Positions 15,894 through 23,814 of a stretch of DNA of 46,766 nucleotides are shown piece by piece. Made by a program: the position numbers and the translations under genes. Every line of letters starts with the position of its first letter. The stretch's first letter is position 1. A model generated the notes under the pieces. It worked only from the letters and a program-made list of their open reading frames with translations. It made no database searches and had not been told where the DNA came from. The stretch is from Alphaproteobacteria bacterium (GTDB lineage Bacteria; Pseudomonadota; Alphaproteobacteria; Micavibrionales; UBA2020), in NCBI GenBank assembly GCA_016124645.1, contig WGNE01000065.1:1-46766 (forward strand), read 5' to 3'.

Positions 15894-17942
15894 TTATGCG
15901 GCAGGACCGCCCGTTTTGGGGGTCTGCGGCTTTTTCGGTGCGGCCTGTTCGGGCTTTACCGCGGTTTCCGGCTTGACTTCCGGCTTTTCGCCCTTGGGGG
16001 CTTCGGCCTTGGTTTCCGGTTTCGCTTCCGGGGTTGCTGCCGGGGTCGCTTCCGTTTCCGTCGCGGGGGCCGACTGGGCGTTGAAAGCCTCGCCGATCGC
16101 CATACGGACGTTTTTCAGCTCTTCGGTCTTGGCCAGCATGGCGTCCACGTCTTTCTTGAGGCGGGCGTCGGACAGGCCTTTCACGGCTTCCTCGAACTTC
16201 TTCTTCAGCTCGGCAGGGGCGGAAGTGAAGTATTCTTCTTCCGTGTCCTTGGCGGCTTCCTTCAGTTCGTAGTCGGCGTTGGCGTCCGCCGTGGCCGAAA
16301 GCTTGAACAGGCGGTCTTTTTCCGCGTTCGCTTCCGCGTCCTTCAGCATTTGCGCGACGTCGTCGTCGGACAGGCCGCCGTTGGCTTCGACCTTGATCTT
16401 CTGCTCGCGACCGGTTTTCAGGTCTTTCGCCGAAACGATCAGCACGCCGTCGGCGTCGATGTTCAGCGCGAGCTCGATCTGGGGCTCCTGCTTCTTGGCC
16501 GGGGGGATGCCGTCCAGCACGAATTTGCCGAGCAGCTTGTTCTCCGAGGCCTTGGCGCGTTCGCCCTGGTAGATCTTGATCTCGACGTTGCGCTGGTTGT
16601 CCACCGCCGTCGTATAGACGTCCTTGAACTCGGTCGGAATGGTCGAGTTGCGCGGGATCGCCACGTCCATGACGTCGCCGGCGGTGCGGATGCCGATCGA
16701 CAGGGGGATGACGTCCAGCAGCAGCACGTCTTCGACGTGGCCCTGCAGGATCGCGCCCTGAACGGCGGCGCCCATGGCGACGATTTCATCGGGGGTCACG
16801 TCGCGGCGGGGCTCCTTGCCGGCGAACTGGCGCACGACATCCACGACTTTCGGCATGCGGGTCTGCGCGCCGACGAGAATGACGTCGTCGAGGTCCGATA
16901 CCTTCAGGCCCGCGTCGTCCAGCGATTTCTGGAACGGGGGCAGGGTGGCGTCGATGAGGTCTTTCAGCATCGTTTCCAGCTGCTTGCGCGACAGCGTGGT
17001 TTCGAAGTTGATCATCTCGCCGTTTTCGTCGGGCATCAGGAAGGGAAGGCTGATGGTCGTGACTTCCTCGCGCGACAGGTCGATCTTCGCTTTTTCCGAT
17101 GCGTCGCGGATGCGCTGGATCTGCTGCGCGAACTGGGCCTTGGAGGCCTTGTCCGTCACGTCGATGTTGGTGCCGTGTTCGCTGTTCAGCTCGCTGACGA
17201 GATGCGCCATGATGCGCTCGTCGAAATTCTCGCCGCCCAGGAAGGTGTCGCCGTTGGTGGCGAGGACGCGGATGAGGCTGCCTTCCTCGTCGATGCTCAC
17301 TTCAAGGATGGAAACGTCGAAGGTGCCGCCGCCAAGGTCGTAAACGGCGATCTTGCCGCCTTTTTTCTTGTCCATGCCATAAGCAAGGGCTGCCGCGGTC
17401 GGCTCGTTGATGATGCGCTTGACGTCGAGGCCGGCGATCTTGCCCGCGTCGCGGGTCGCCTTGCGCTGCGCGTCGTTGAAGTAGGCGGGAACGGTGATGA
17501 CCGCTTCGGTCACTTCTTCGCCCAGCTGCTTCTCGACGGATTCCTTCAGCTCGCGCAGGACTTTCGCGCTGATTTCGACGGGCGCCATGGCCTTGCCGTC
17601 AACTTCCACCCAGGCGTCGCCGTTCGGGCCGGGGACGATCTTGTAGGAAGCGAGGGATTCCATTTTCTGCACTTCGGGGTCGTCGAAGCGGCGGCCGATG
17701 AGGCGCTTCACGCCGTAGAGCGTGTTGAGCGGGTTCAGCGCGGTCTGGCGCTTGGCGTTCTCGCCCACGATCCATTCTTCGCTGACTTCGCCGGTCTTCT
17801 TGTCCTTGGTTTTCTTCAAGGCGACGTAAGACGGCGTCGTGCGCTTGCCGAGGGAGTTCTCGTAAATCTTCGGCTGGTCGTTTTCGTAGATGGCGACCGC
17901 GGATTTGGTCGTGCCAAGGTCAATCCCGATAATTTTGCCCAT
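15894..17942 (-). CDS. dnaK: DnaK-type Hsp70 chaperone with atypical C-terminal tail
   Basis: 682 residues. The ATPase domain has [79 protein letters not shown] and [17 protein letters not shown]. The linker is [14 protein letters not shown] and the substrate domain contains [19 protein letters not shown] and [18 protein letters not shown]. Hsp70 binds and releases unfolded polypeptides in an ATP cycle with DnaJ and GrpE. Differences from canonical DnaK: VGA for VGG before QTRMPKV, LDVIPLS for LDVTPLS, and a tail of about 60 Pro/Ala/Lys/Glu residues ending TPKTGGPAA instead of an EEV-type end. Neither grpE nor dnaJ is adjacent. It may be the only DnaK or a second copy; the window cannot tell. 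Confidence 0.9.
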   Translation of the reverse strand: MGKIIGIDLGTTKSAVAIYENDQPKIYENSLGKRTTPSYVALKKTKDKKTGEVSEEWIVGENAKRQTALNPLNTLYGVKRLIGRRFDDPEVQKMESLASYKIVPGPNGDAWVEVDGKAMAPVEISAKVLRELKESVEKQLGEEVTEAVITVPAYFNDAQRKATRDAGKIAGLDVKRIINEPTAAALAYGMDKKKGGKIAVYDLGGGTFDVSILEVSIDEEGSLIRVLATNGDTFLGGENFDERIMAHLVSELNSEHGTNIDVTDKASKAQFAQQIQRIRDASEKAKIDLSREEVTTISLPFLMPDENGEMINFETTLSRKQLETMLKDLIDATLPPFQKSLDDAGLKVSDLDDVILVGAQTRMPKVVDVVRQFAGKEPRRDVTPDEIVAMGAAVQGAILQGHVEDVLLLDVIPLSIGIRTAGDVMDVAIPRNSTIPTEFKDVYTTAVDNQRNVEIKIYQGERAKASENKLLGKFVLDGIPPAKKQEPQIELALNIDADGVLIVSAKDLKTGREQKIKVEANGGLSDDDVAQMLKDAEANAEKDRLFKLSATADANADYELKEAAKDTEEEYFTSAPAELKKKFEEAVKGLSDARLKKDVDAMLAKTEELKNVRMAIGEAFNAQSAPATETEATPAATPEAKPETKAEAPKGEKPEVKPETAVKPEQAAPKKPQTPKTGGPAA

Positions 17943-18095
17943 TGTATGTGCTCTCCTAGTTTGGGGGTGGTATTCGTTCTTTTATATGCCGTCGCGCGAA
18001 CGGGTCATCCGCGCTTCCGGTCTTTTTTTGTCTCATCGCGGGCTTCATCGGCGCCGCAAATCAATCTGGTGACTCTCTCGTTTATGTACGTGCTA

Positions 18096-18124
18096 TTTAT
18101 GGCCAAGTGCGTGCATTATGTCAA
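18096..18124 (-). promoter_or_regulatory. Sigma-70-like promoter for dnaK
   Basis: Read on the minus strand: TTGACA (18124-18119, perfect -35), 17 bases, CATAAA (18101-18096). The predicted start is near 18089, leaving a leader of about 145 bases before the ATG, which has CTAGGAG as ribosome site. No clear heat-shock (sigma-32) boxes were seen. Confidence 0.55.
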
Positions 18125-18127
18125 CGG

Positions 18128-18153
18128 AAATCGAAAAAGGCAAGTTTCGATTT
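18128..18153. repeat. Perfect inverted repeat next to the dnaK promoter
   Basis: AAATCGAAA, eight bases, TTTCGATTT. The nine-base arms are exact, and the repeat ends four bases before the dnaK -35 box. It could be an operator or activator site, or a weak terminator for the upstream yggS transcript. Confidence 0.5.
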
Positions 18154-18187
18154 GACGTAAAACAAGATTTTCGACAAGTATTTGATT

Positions 18188-18853
18188 TTATTTGGTTAAA
18201 TTATTTTCCCTAATACCGAAAAGGGCCGTTCCGACCCGAATATGGGTCGATCCGTATCGAATCGCGGTCTCAAAATCGCCGCTCATGCCTATGCTGAGGC
18301 CTTCCAGCCCCAGCTCGCCGGCCAGCTTGTGCAAGAGGGCGAAATGGGGGGCCGGCAGGTCGTCCGCGGGCGGAATGCACATCAGTCCCTTTATATCGAG
18401 CCCCGCTTTCTTGCAGTGCGCAAAAAGCGCGGGCAGCTCTTGGGGGGCGACGCCGCCCTTTTGCGGCTCCTCCCCGGTATTGACCTGGATGAAACAGGGA
18501 ATATGACGGTCCTGCTTTTCCATCGCTGCGGCCAGCGCGTCGGCCAGTTTTGCGCTGTCCACGGTCTCGATGACGTCGAAAAGCGCGACGGCCTCGGCCG
18601 CCTTGTTGCTTTGCAGGTGGCCGATGAAGTGCAGCTTCACGTCCGGGTATGCATCCTCCAGCGGCAGCCAGCGGGCCTGCGCTTCCTGCAGCCGGTTCTC
18701 GCCGAACAGGTGGTGGCCTTGCTTCAGCAGGGCTTCGACCTTTTCAGGCGGCTGGGTCTTGCTGACGGCGACGAGGCTGACGCTCTCCGTCTTGCGGCCC
18801 GCGTCCTTGCAGGCCGCGCTCATGCGCGAGCGGATGTCTTGCAGGGCGGTCAT
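18188..18853 (-). CDS. yggS: YggS/PLPBP family pyridoxal-phosphate homeostasis protein
   Basis: 221 residues, normal for the family. VSLVAVSKTQPPEKVEALLK carries the PLP-binding Lys (K32). FGENRLQEAQARW, LHFIGHLQSNKAAEAV, IETVDSAKLADAL, CFIQVNTGEEPQKGGV, LMCIPP and LSIGMSGDFETAI with YGSTHIRVGTALFG are all conserved blocks. The protein is a single-domain alanine-racemase-fold barrel that binds PLP and affects vitamin B6 and amino-acid balance; no catalytic activity is established. The start was chosen at the ATG seven bases after the lpoA-like stop; the frame is open upstream but overlaps that gene. It is probably co-transcribed with it. Confidence 0.92.
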   Translation of the reverse strand: MTALQDIRSRMSAACKDAGRKTESVSLVAVSKTQPPEKVEALLKQGHHLFGENRLQEAQARWLPLEDAYPDVKLHFIGHLQSNKAAEAVALFDVIETVDSAKLADALAAAMEKQDRHIPCFIQVNTGEEPQKGGVAPQELPALFAHCKKAGLDIKGLMCIPPADDLPAPHFALLHKLAGELGLEGLSIGMSGDFETAIRYGSTHIRVGTALFGIRENNLTK

Positions 18854-18860
18854 GATGCGC

Positions 18861-20282
18861 CTAGCTGCCCGAGGGCACGAAGGCCGTGGGCGCGGGATCG
18901 ACCACCAGCATCTTGTCCGATTCGATCTCCAGCACGGCAAGGCCGCGTTCCGCCAGCCCGTCGTCGCGGAAGCGGAACAGCCCGTCGATGCCGGCGAAGC
19001 CGCGCGGGTTGGTCAGGTTCTCCCGGCTGTAGGGGGAGGCGCCGTCGCTCGACCGGCTCAGCACCGCGGCCAGCGCGGTCGAGTCATAGGCGAGGGTGGA
19101 AAGGCGCGGGGGCGGCTCGCCGTAGTTGTTTTGGTAGCGGCGTTCGAAATCGCGGCGCAGCTTGGGGTCGGGCGCGGCGAACCAGCTGCCGAAGAGGTTG
19201 GGGTTCTTGGTCAGCGCGGCATCGTCCCACAGCCCGGTGCCGAGGTAGCGCACCGTCTGGCCGTTGAGGTGGTGCAGGTCCATCAGCGAGACCAGCGTGC
19301 GCAGGCTCTCCCCGCCCAGCGGCAGCAAAAGCGCGTTGAAGTTGAACTGCGGTTCGTCGTCCGTGCCGCCGACGACGGAGGAATCGACGAAGTTCCCCGT
19401 TTCCTGCGTGAGGTCGGTCATCTCGGGCGAATAGCGCTCCGTGCGCACGAGGTTGACGCCCGCGCGCTGCAGCGTGCTGATGGCGACGTCGCAATATTCC
19501 GTCTTGGGGGCGAAGACGGCGAGGCGGTCATAGCCGCGGCTCCGCGCGAACTGCGCCACCCGCGCGACCTGCGCGAAGGGCAGGAAGCCCATGACATAGG
19601 TGCCGTCGCCCGCCAGCGTCCAGTCCGTGGTATAGGCGATGACGGGAATGTTCGCGCCCATCGCCAGCGGCTTGACCGCCTTCACGTCGTCCGCGAAGAT
19701 CGGGCCGAGGATGAGGTCGGCGCCATGCGCGATCGCGTCCCTTGCGGCGGCGGCCGCGCCGTCCGGCGTGCTCTGCGTGTCTTCGGGCAGCAATTCGAAA
19801 TTCGCGCTGCCGACGTCGAAGAGCGCCATCTGCGACGATTTCAGCATCGCCTGCCCGAGGTTCGCGCTCTTGCCCGTCAGGGGCACCAGAAGGGCGACCG
19901 TGACTTTTTGCGGCGTTTGCTGCACCGGCGCCTGCGGGGCCGTCATCATCTGCAGGCCGGGGCGGTCGGGGTTGCGCGGGTAGGGCTGGGGCTGTTGCGG
20001 CCGGGCCTGCTGCTGTTGTTGCACCTGCGCCTGTTGCTGCGCGATCTGGCTTTGGTAGGCGTTGTTCTGCAAGGTCAGCTCGCGCCGCTGGCCGGGCGTT
20101 TGCCAGGCGATGTCGGGCAGGCTGTGCGGGTCTTTCGTCACCACGGCGTTGTTCGCGGGCATCGACCACCAGCCCGTCGTCGGGCCGTAGCCGCCGCCGG
20201 CGCATCCCGAAAGCGAGGCCGCGAGGACGGCGACGCAGAAAAATTTAAGGAAAGCGGCGGTTTTTGCGTATAATCTTGTCAC
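18861..20282 (-). CDS. LpoA-like penicillin-binding protein activator lipoprotein
   Basis: 473 residues from a GTG with GGAG eight bases upstream; this gives a signal peptide with lipobox ASLSGC. A Gln/Pro-rich linker (about residues 65-120, with runs such as QQQAQVQQQQQARPQQPQP) leads to a periplasmic-binding-protein type 1 fold: VALLVPLTGKSANLGQAML, ADLILGPIFADDVKAVKPLA, IPVIAYTTDW, YDRLAVFAPKTEYC and LAYDSTALAAVLSR. In gammaproteobacteria LpoA activates PBP1a from the outer membrane; the alphaproteobacterial relatives are assigned by similarity of this domain. Divergent rsmI downstream of its start is the usual arrangement in this class. Confidence 0.85.
   Translation of the reverse strand: MTRLYAKTAAFLKFFCVAVLAASLSGCAGGGYGPTTGWWSMPANNAVVTKDPHSLPDIAWQTPGQRRELTLQNNAYQSQIAQQQAQVQQQQQARPQQPQPYPRNPDRPGLQMMTAPQAPVQQTPQKVTVALLVPLTGKSANLGQAMLKSSQMALFDVGSANFELLPEDTQSTPDGAAAAARDAIAHGADLILGPIFADDVKAVKPLAMGANIPVIAYTTDWTLAGDGTYVMGFLPFAQVARVAQFARSRGYDRLAVFAPKTEYCDVAISTLQRAGVNLVRTERYSPEMTDLTQETGNFVDSSVVGGTDDEPQFNFNALLLPLGGESLRTLVSLMDLHHLNGQTVRYLGTGLWDDAALTKNPNLFGSWFAAPDPKLRRDFERRYQNNYGEPPPRLSTLAYDSTALAAVLSRSSDGASPYSRENLTNPRGFAGIDGLFRFRDDGLAERGLAVLEIESDKMLVVDPAPTAFVPSGS
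20245..20274 (+). promoter_or_regulatory. Candidate promoter for rsmI-yraN
   Basis: A perfect -10 box TATAAT (20269-20274) lies 47 bases before the rsmI ATG. The best -35 is weak (TTAAGG, 18-base spacing). It lies inside the 5' end of the divergent lpoA-like gene. Confidence 0.35.
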
Positions 20283-20320
20283 GAAATCAACTCCGTCTGG
20301 GAAATGGGCTCTGCCTGATA

Positions 20321-21196
20321 ATGTCACAAAAAACAGATTCTCAACTACCCCCCGGTCTATATATTATTGCGACGCCGATTGGCAACCTCGGCGACATCAC
20401 CCTGCGCGCGCTCGAAACATTAGGGAAAGTCGATGTCATCGCCTGCGAGGATACGCGCGAGGCGGGTAAGCTTGCCGCGGTTTATGACATATCCGCCGAT
20501 AAAATCCCCTATCACGACCATAACGCCCAGCAGATGCGCCCGAAAATCACCGGCATGATAAAGGACGGCAAGCGCGTCGCGCTCATTTCCGACGCGGGGA
20601 TGCCGCTGGTTTCCGACCCCGGCTACAAGCTGGTGGAGGATTGCATCGAAAACGGGCTCCATGTCACCTGCGTGCCGGGGGCCTCGGCCTCGCTCACCGC
20701 GCTGGTGCTCTCGGGCCTGCCGTCGGACCGTTTCATGTTCGCGGGCTTCCTGCCCCCCAAAAGCGCGGCACGCCGCGCGTCGCTGGGCGAGCTGCGCGCG
20801 GTGCCCGCGACGCTGGTTTTCTATGAAACCGCGCCGCGCCTTGCGGACAGCCTTGCGGATATGGCGGATATCCTGGGCGACCGGCCCTGCGCCGTCGCGC
20901 GCGAGCTGACGAAGAAATTCGAGGAAGTGCGGCGCGGCAGCCTGTCGGAGCTCGCCGCGCATTACGCAAAGGAAGGCCCGCCCAAGGGCGAGATCGTCAT
21001 CGTCACCGGCGGGCCCGAAGCCGCGACCGCGCGGGACTGGAGCGGGGAAGAGGTCGATGCGCTGCTGAAAAAAGCGATGGAGGAAGACGGCATGCGGGTG
21101 AAGGACGCCTCCGCCTTCGTCGCCACGCGCACGGGGCTGCGCAAGGGCGACGTCTATCAGCGCGCGCTGCTCTTGAAGAACAGGGACGGCGGATGA
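20321..21196 (+). CDS. rsmI: 16S rRNA 2'-O-methyltransferase RsmI
   Basis: 291 residues. It methylates the 2'-OH of C1402 in 16S rRNA using S-adenosylmethionine. Seen are GLYIIATPIGNLGDITLRAL, VIACEDTREAGKL, IPYHDHNAQQ, VALISDAGMPLVSDPGYKLV, VTCVPGASASLTALVLSGLP, FMFAGFLPPKSAARR, LVFYETAPRLADSLADM and VARELTKKFEEVRRG, all RsmI blocks of the tetrapyrrole-methylase fold. The start MSQKTDSQ was preferred to an upstream ATG because that one lies at the candidate promoter. Its stop overlaps the start of yraN (ATGATG), so the pair is translationally coupled. Confidence 0.96.
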   Translation: MSQKTDSQLPPGLYIIATPIGNLGDITLRALETLGKVDVIACEDTREAGKLAAVYDISADKIPYHDHNAQQMRPKITGMIKDGKRVALISDAGMPLVSDPGYKLVEDCIENGLHVTCVPGASASLTALVLSGLPSDRFMFAGFLPPKSAARRASLGELRAVPATLVFYETAPRLADSLADMADILGDRPCAVARELTKKFEEVRRGSLSELAAHYAKEGPPKGEIVIVTGGPEAATARDWSGEEVDALLKKAMEEDGMRVKDASAFVATRTGLRKGDVYQRALLLKNRDGG

Positions 21197-21549
21197 TGGC
21201 CGGGAACGCGCAGAGCGGACACGCGAAAGGCCTTGCCGCCGAAAAGCAGGCGGCGGTCTATTTGAAGCTCAAGGGCTATTCCATTTTGCAGATGCGCTAC
21301 AAGACGCCGCAGGGCGAGGTCGATATCGTCGCGCGGCGCGGGCGGCTCATCGTTTTCGTCGAGGTCAAGCTGCGCGCCGCGCTGGACGCGGCGGCGGAGG
21401 CCATTCACCCGCAAAACCAGCACAGGGTGCGCCAGGCGGCCGCGCTTTACCTTGCCGCGCATCCAGAGTACACTGACTTCGATGCGAGATTTGACGCGCT
21501 GCTGATGGCGCCCCGCCGCCTGCCGCGGCATATCGAAAACGCATTCTAG
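21193..21549 (+). CDS. yraN: UPF0102 (YraN) endonuclease-fold protein
   Basis: 118 residues. GLAAEKQAAVYLKLKGYSIL, GEVDIVARRGRLIVFVEVKL and the C-terminal FDALLMAP are the YraN family blocks. The E...D...E-V-K arrangement is that of a PD-(D/E)xK nuclease fold; a role in Holliday-junction or DNA processing has been proposed but is not settled. Directly downstream of rsmI with an overlap of four bases, the standard proteobacterial arrangement. ATG codons at 21193 and 21196 are both possible. Confidence 0.93.
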   Translation: MMAGNAQSGHAKGLAAEKQAAVYLKLKGYSILQMRYKTPQGEVDIVARRGRLIVFVEVKLRAALDAAAEAIHPQNQHRVRQAAALYLAAHPEYTDFDARFDALLMAPRRLPRHIENAF

Positions 21550-21590
21550 GGTTCAGTTATACAGTCTTAACGGTTTTGGACGGGGTTCAC

Positions 21591-22340
21591 ATGAAAAACG
21601 CTTTTCGCCTTTCGGCGGTGACGGGAACGATGACGGCCGCGCTTTTGCTGTTCGCGGTTTCGGGCTGCACGCCGGTCGGGGTCGCGGCGGGCGCGGGGGC
21701 GACCGTCGGCGTCGCGGCCGCGCAGGAAGGCGGGCTGAAGCAGGCGACGACCGACGCCGCCATCCGCCTGCAGATCTCCGACCTCTGGCTGAAGAAGAGC
21801 GTGGACATGTACCGCCGCCTCAGCATGACGGTGACGGAAGGCCGCGTGCTCATCACCGGCTCCGTGCCCTATCCCGACATGCGCGTCGATGCCATCCGCC
21901 TCGCCTGGCAGGCCGACGGCGTGCGGCAGGTCATCAACGAGGTGCGCGTGGACGACGGCCCCGGCATCACCGGCTACATGACCGACACATGGATCACCGG
22001 CGACATCAAGACCCACCTGATGTTCGACAAATACGTCCAGTCCATCAACTACACCATCGACACCGTGGGCGGCACCGTCTATCTGATGGGCGTGGCGCAG
22101 GACCAGAAGGAGCTGGACCGCGTGCTGGATTACGCGCGCAACACAAAATACGTGAAGAACGTGGTGAGCTACGTGCGCCTGCGCGGGGAGACCCCGCCCG
22201 GCATGCAGACGCCGACCGGCGCGCCCGACGCAGCCGCGAGCACAACCGTTTCCGGCGCGCCGATACCGCCGGTGACGCAGGCGCCGCCGCCGCAAAGCTC
22301 TTATGAAAGCGGCGCGGTGCAGCAAAGCAACCTGCCCTGA
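21591..22340 (+). CDS. Double-BON-domain lipoprotein
   Basis: 249 residues from the ATG after CGGGGTTCAC. The signal peptide ends with the lipobox FAVSGC. Two BON domains follow: about residues 50-120 (ITGSVPYPDMRVDAIRLAW, VINEVRV) and about 125-200 (IKTHLMFDKYVQSINYTIDT, GTVYLMGVAQDQKELDRVLD, VVSYVRL). The C-terminal 45 residues are Pro/Ala/Ser-rich. BON domains bind phospholipid surfaces and help keep the outer membrane intact (as in OsmY and DolP). In alphaproteobacteria such a gene commonly follows rsmI-yraN, as here. Confidence 0.92.
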   Translation: MKNAFRLSAVTGTMTAALLLFAVSGCTPVGVAAGAGATVGVAAAQEGGLKQATTDAAIRLQISDLWLKKSVDMYRRLSMTVTEGRVLITGSVPYPDMRVDAIRLAWQADGVRQVINEVRVDDGPGITGYMTDTWITGDIKTHLMFDKYVQSINYTIDTVGGTVYLMGVAQDQKELDRVLDYARNTKYVKNVVSYVRLRGETPPGMQTPTGAPDAAASTTVSGAPIPPVTQAPPPQSSYESGAVQQSNLP

Positions 22341-22360
22341 AGAGAAAGGCGGCTTTTCTT

Positions 22361-23263
22361 TTGGACGATACGCCGGACGACATGAGGCGCGACCTCGCCG
22401 ACGACCTGCACCGTTTCGAAACTCCGGACGAGGCCTTCCAGTACATCCGCTACGCCGGTTCCCTGCCGGACGCAGAGATCGACATGGGCGAGACCGCGCT
22501 GGCGCTGGCGCTCTTGTTCATGCCGGGGCTCAACCCCGACCGCTACCGCCACCACCTGAAAAAAGTCGCCGGCCAGTTGCGCGAGGAATTCCAGACCCGC
22601 TTGCGCAACAAGGCGCCCGACAACCTCGCCACCCGCGTGGCCGCGCTGCGCAAGGTGCTGCACGAGGTGCAGGGCTACAAGGGCGACGCCGAAAGCTACG
22701 ACGACCTGCAGAACGCCAACATCATCCGCGTCATCGAGCGCAGGCGCGGGCTGCCCATCGCGCTCGGCATCCTCTATGTCGTCATGGCGGAGAAAATGGG
22801 CTGGCGCATCGACGGGCTCAACTTTCCCGGCCATTTCCTCATCCGCATGGAAAAAGACGGGGAGCGCGTCATCCTCGACCCCTTCCGCGAGGGGAAGGAG
22901 ATGGACGCGGCGGAGCTGCGCAAGCTTTTGAAATCCATCGTCGGCGACCGCGCCGAGCTCTCGCACGATTTCTACGCCGCCGTGCCGCGCCGCGACATGC
23001 TGGTGCGCCTGCAGAACAACCTGAAAAAACGCCTCATCGACAATGAGGATTACGCGCAGGCCGTGGTGGTGCTGGAATCGATGGAGGCGCTGGCGCCCGG
23101 CGAATACCGCTCGATGTTCGACAAGGGCGTGCTTTATGCCAAGCTGGGCCAGCGCAGCCAGGCGGCCGAGGCGTTGCGCCGCTACATCGAGCACGTGCCG
23201 GATGCGCGCGCGCGCCAGCAGGCGCAGGCAATATTACAGCAAATCCTCGCAAATCCCGAATAA
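22361..23263 (+). CDS. SirB1-family transglutaminase-like protein with TPR end
   Basis: 300 residues from a TTG start; AGAAAGG lies 11 bases before it, and an ATG at 22382 is an alternative. The middle has NANIIRVIERRRGLPIALGI, LYVVMAEKMGWRIDGLNFPG and HFLIRMEKDGERVILDPFRE, the SirB1/transglutaminase-like core (PIALSI-YL-vA..lG ... nfPgHFLvR). The tail (about 225-300) forms TPR-like helices (YAQAVVVLESMEALAPGEYR and SQAAEALRRYIEHVP). The usual Cys of transglutaminases is not visible at the expected place, so a scaffold role is as likely as catalysis. The gene follows the BON lipoprotein by 20 bases. Confidence 0.82.
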   Translation: MDDTPDDMRRDLADDLHRFETPDEAFQYIRYAGSLPDAEIDMGETALALALLFMPGLNPDRYRHHLKKVAGQLREEFQTRLRNKAPDNLATRVAALRKVLHEVQGYKGDAESYDDLQNANIIRVIERRRGLPIALGILYVVMAEKMGWRIDGLNFPGHFLIRMEKDGERVILDPFREGKEMDAAELRKLLKSIVGDRAELSHDFYAAVPRRDMLVRLQNNLKKRLIDNEDYAQAVVVLESMEALAPGEYRSMFDKGVLYAKLGQRSQAAEALRRYIEHVPDARARQQAQAILQQILANPE

Positions 23264-23281
23264 TCAACAGCTTGCGACTTT

Positions 23282-23310
23282 TTTACGGATATGTTTTGAT
23301 AAGCTAATAT
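23282..23310 (+). promoter_or_regulatory. Candidate promoter for the small membrane protein gene
   Basis: TTTACG, 17 bases, TAATAT: four of six matches in each box with optimal spacing, 28 bases before the ATG at 23338. The surrounding DNA is the first AT-rich stretch after the SirB1-like gene. Confidence 0.35.
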
Positions 23311-23337
23311 TTATTGCAGCGCGGGAGGTTGCATACC

Positions 23338-23748
23338 ATGGGATTGATCACGCTTGTCTTGCTGGGACTGTTCACGCTTTTGTACCTCAGCAATTCCATA
23401 CCGAAGAAATCGCCGGCCATCGTCAAGACGCTGGAATGGATCAACAAGAACATCCGTATGCTGGCGGCGGGCGGCCTGATCTACGGCTTCATCGCCACTT
23501 TCCTGACCCCGATCATGATCTACTGGCCCACCGCCATGTTCATCCGCATGGCGGCGAACATGGTTCTGGTCCTGATGGCGCTGCCCTATATGTTCGACCG
23601 TTTCCGCGAAAAGCACGGCGACAAGGTCAACAAGGCGATACTGGACGAGACGAGCAACCTCGTTGACTGGCTGCGCGGCAAGGCTTTCGTCCTCGGCGTT
23701 CTCGGCGGCGTCATGGCGTTGCTGCAGTTCGCGGTCATTTTCCGCTAG
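23338..23748 (+). CDS. Small four-helix membrane protein, unknown
   Basis: 136 residues; GGGAGG lies nine bases before the ATG. Hydrophobic helices at about residues 3-18 (ITLVLLGLFTLLYLS), 42-65 (MLAAGGLIYGFIATFLTPIM), 68-88 (MFIRMAANMVLVLMALPYMF) and 115-133 (AFVLGVLGGVMALLQFAVIF). Between helices three and four is a charged loop with a DWLRGKAF motif. I do not recognise the family. It has its own candidate promoter and a strong shared terminator, so it is probably monocistronic. Confidence 0.7.
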   Translation: MGLITLVLLGLFTLLYLSNSIPKKSPAIVKTLEWINKNIRMLAAGGLIYGFIATFLTPIMIYWPTAMFIRMAANMVLVLMALPYMFDRFREKHGDKVNKAILDETSNLVDWLRGKAFVLGVLGGVMALLQFAVIFR

Positions 23749-23761
23749 GTCACGCCTCACG

Positions 23762-23802
23762 AAAAAACGCCGCCGCGGATTTTCATCCGGGCGGCGTTTT
23801 TC
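23762..23802. terminator. Bidirectional terminator between convergent genes
   Basis: AAAAAACGCCGCCGCGGAT, a short loop, then ATCCGGGCGGCGTTTTT. GC-rich stem with A and T flanks between the small membrane protein gene (+) and the M49-type peptidase gene (-). Confidence 0.85.
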
Positions 23803-23814
23803 ATGTCTTGCCGG

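Noticed and set aside
15858-18155. 765-codon open frame antisense to dnaK
   Set aside because: High GC and codon bias of dnaK keep the opposite strand open; the product is low complexity without a recognisable domain.
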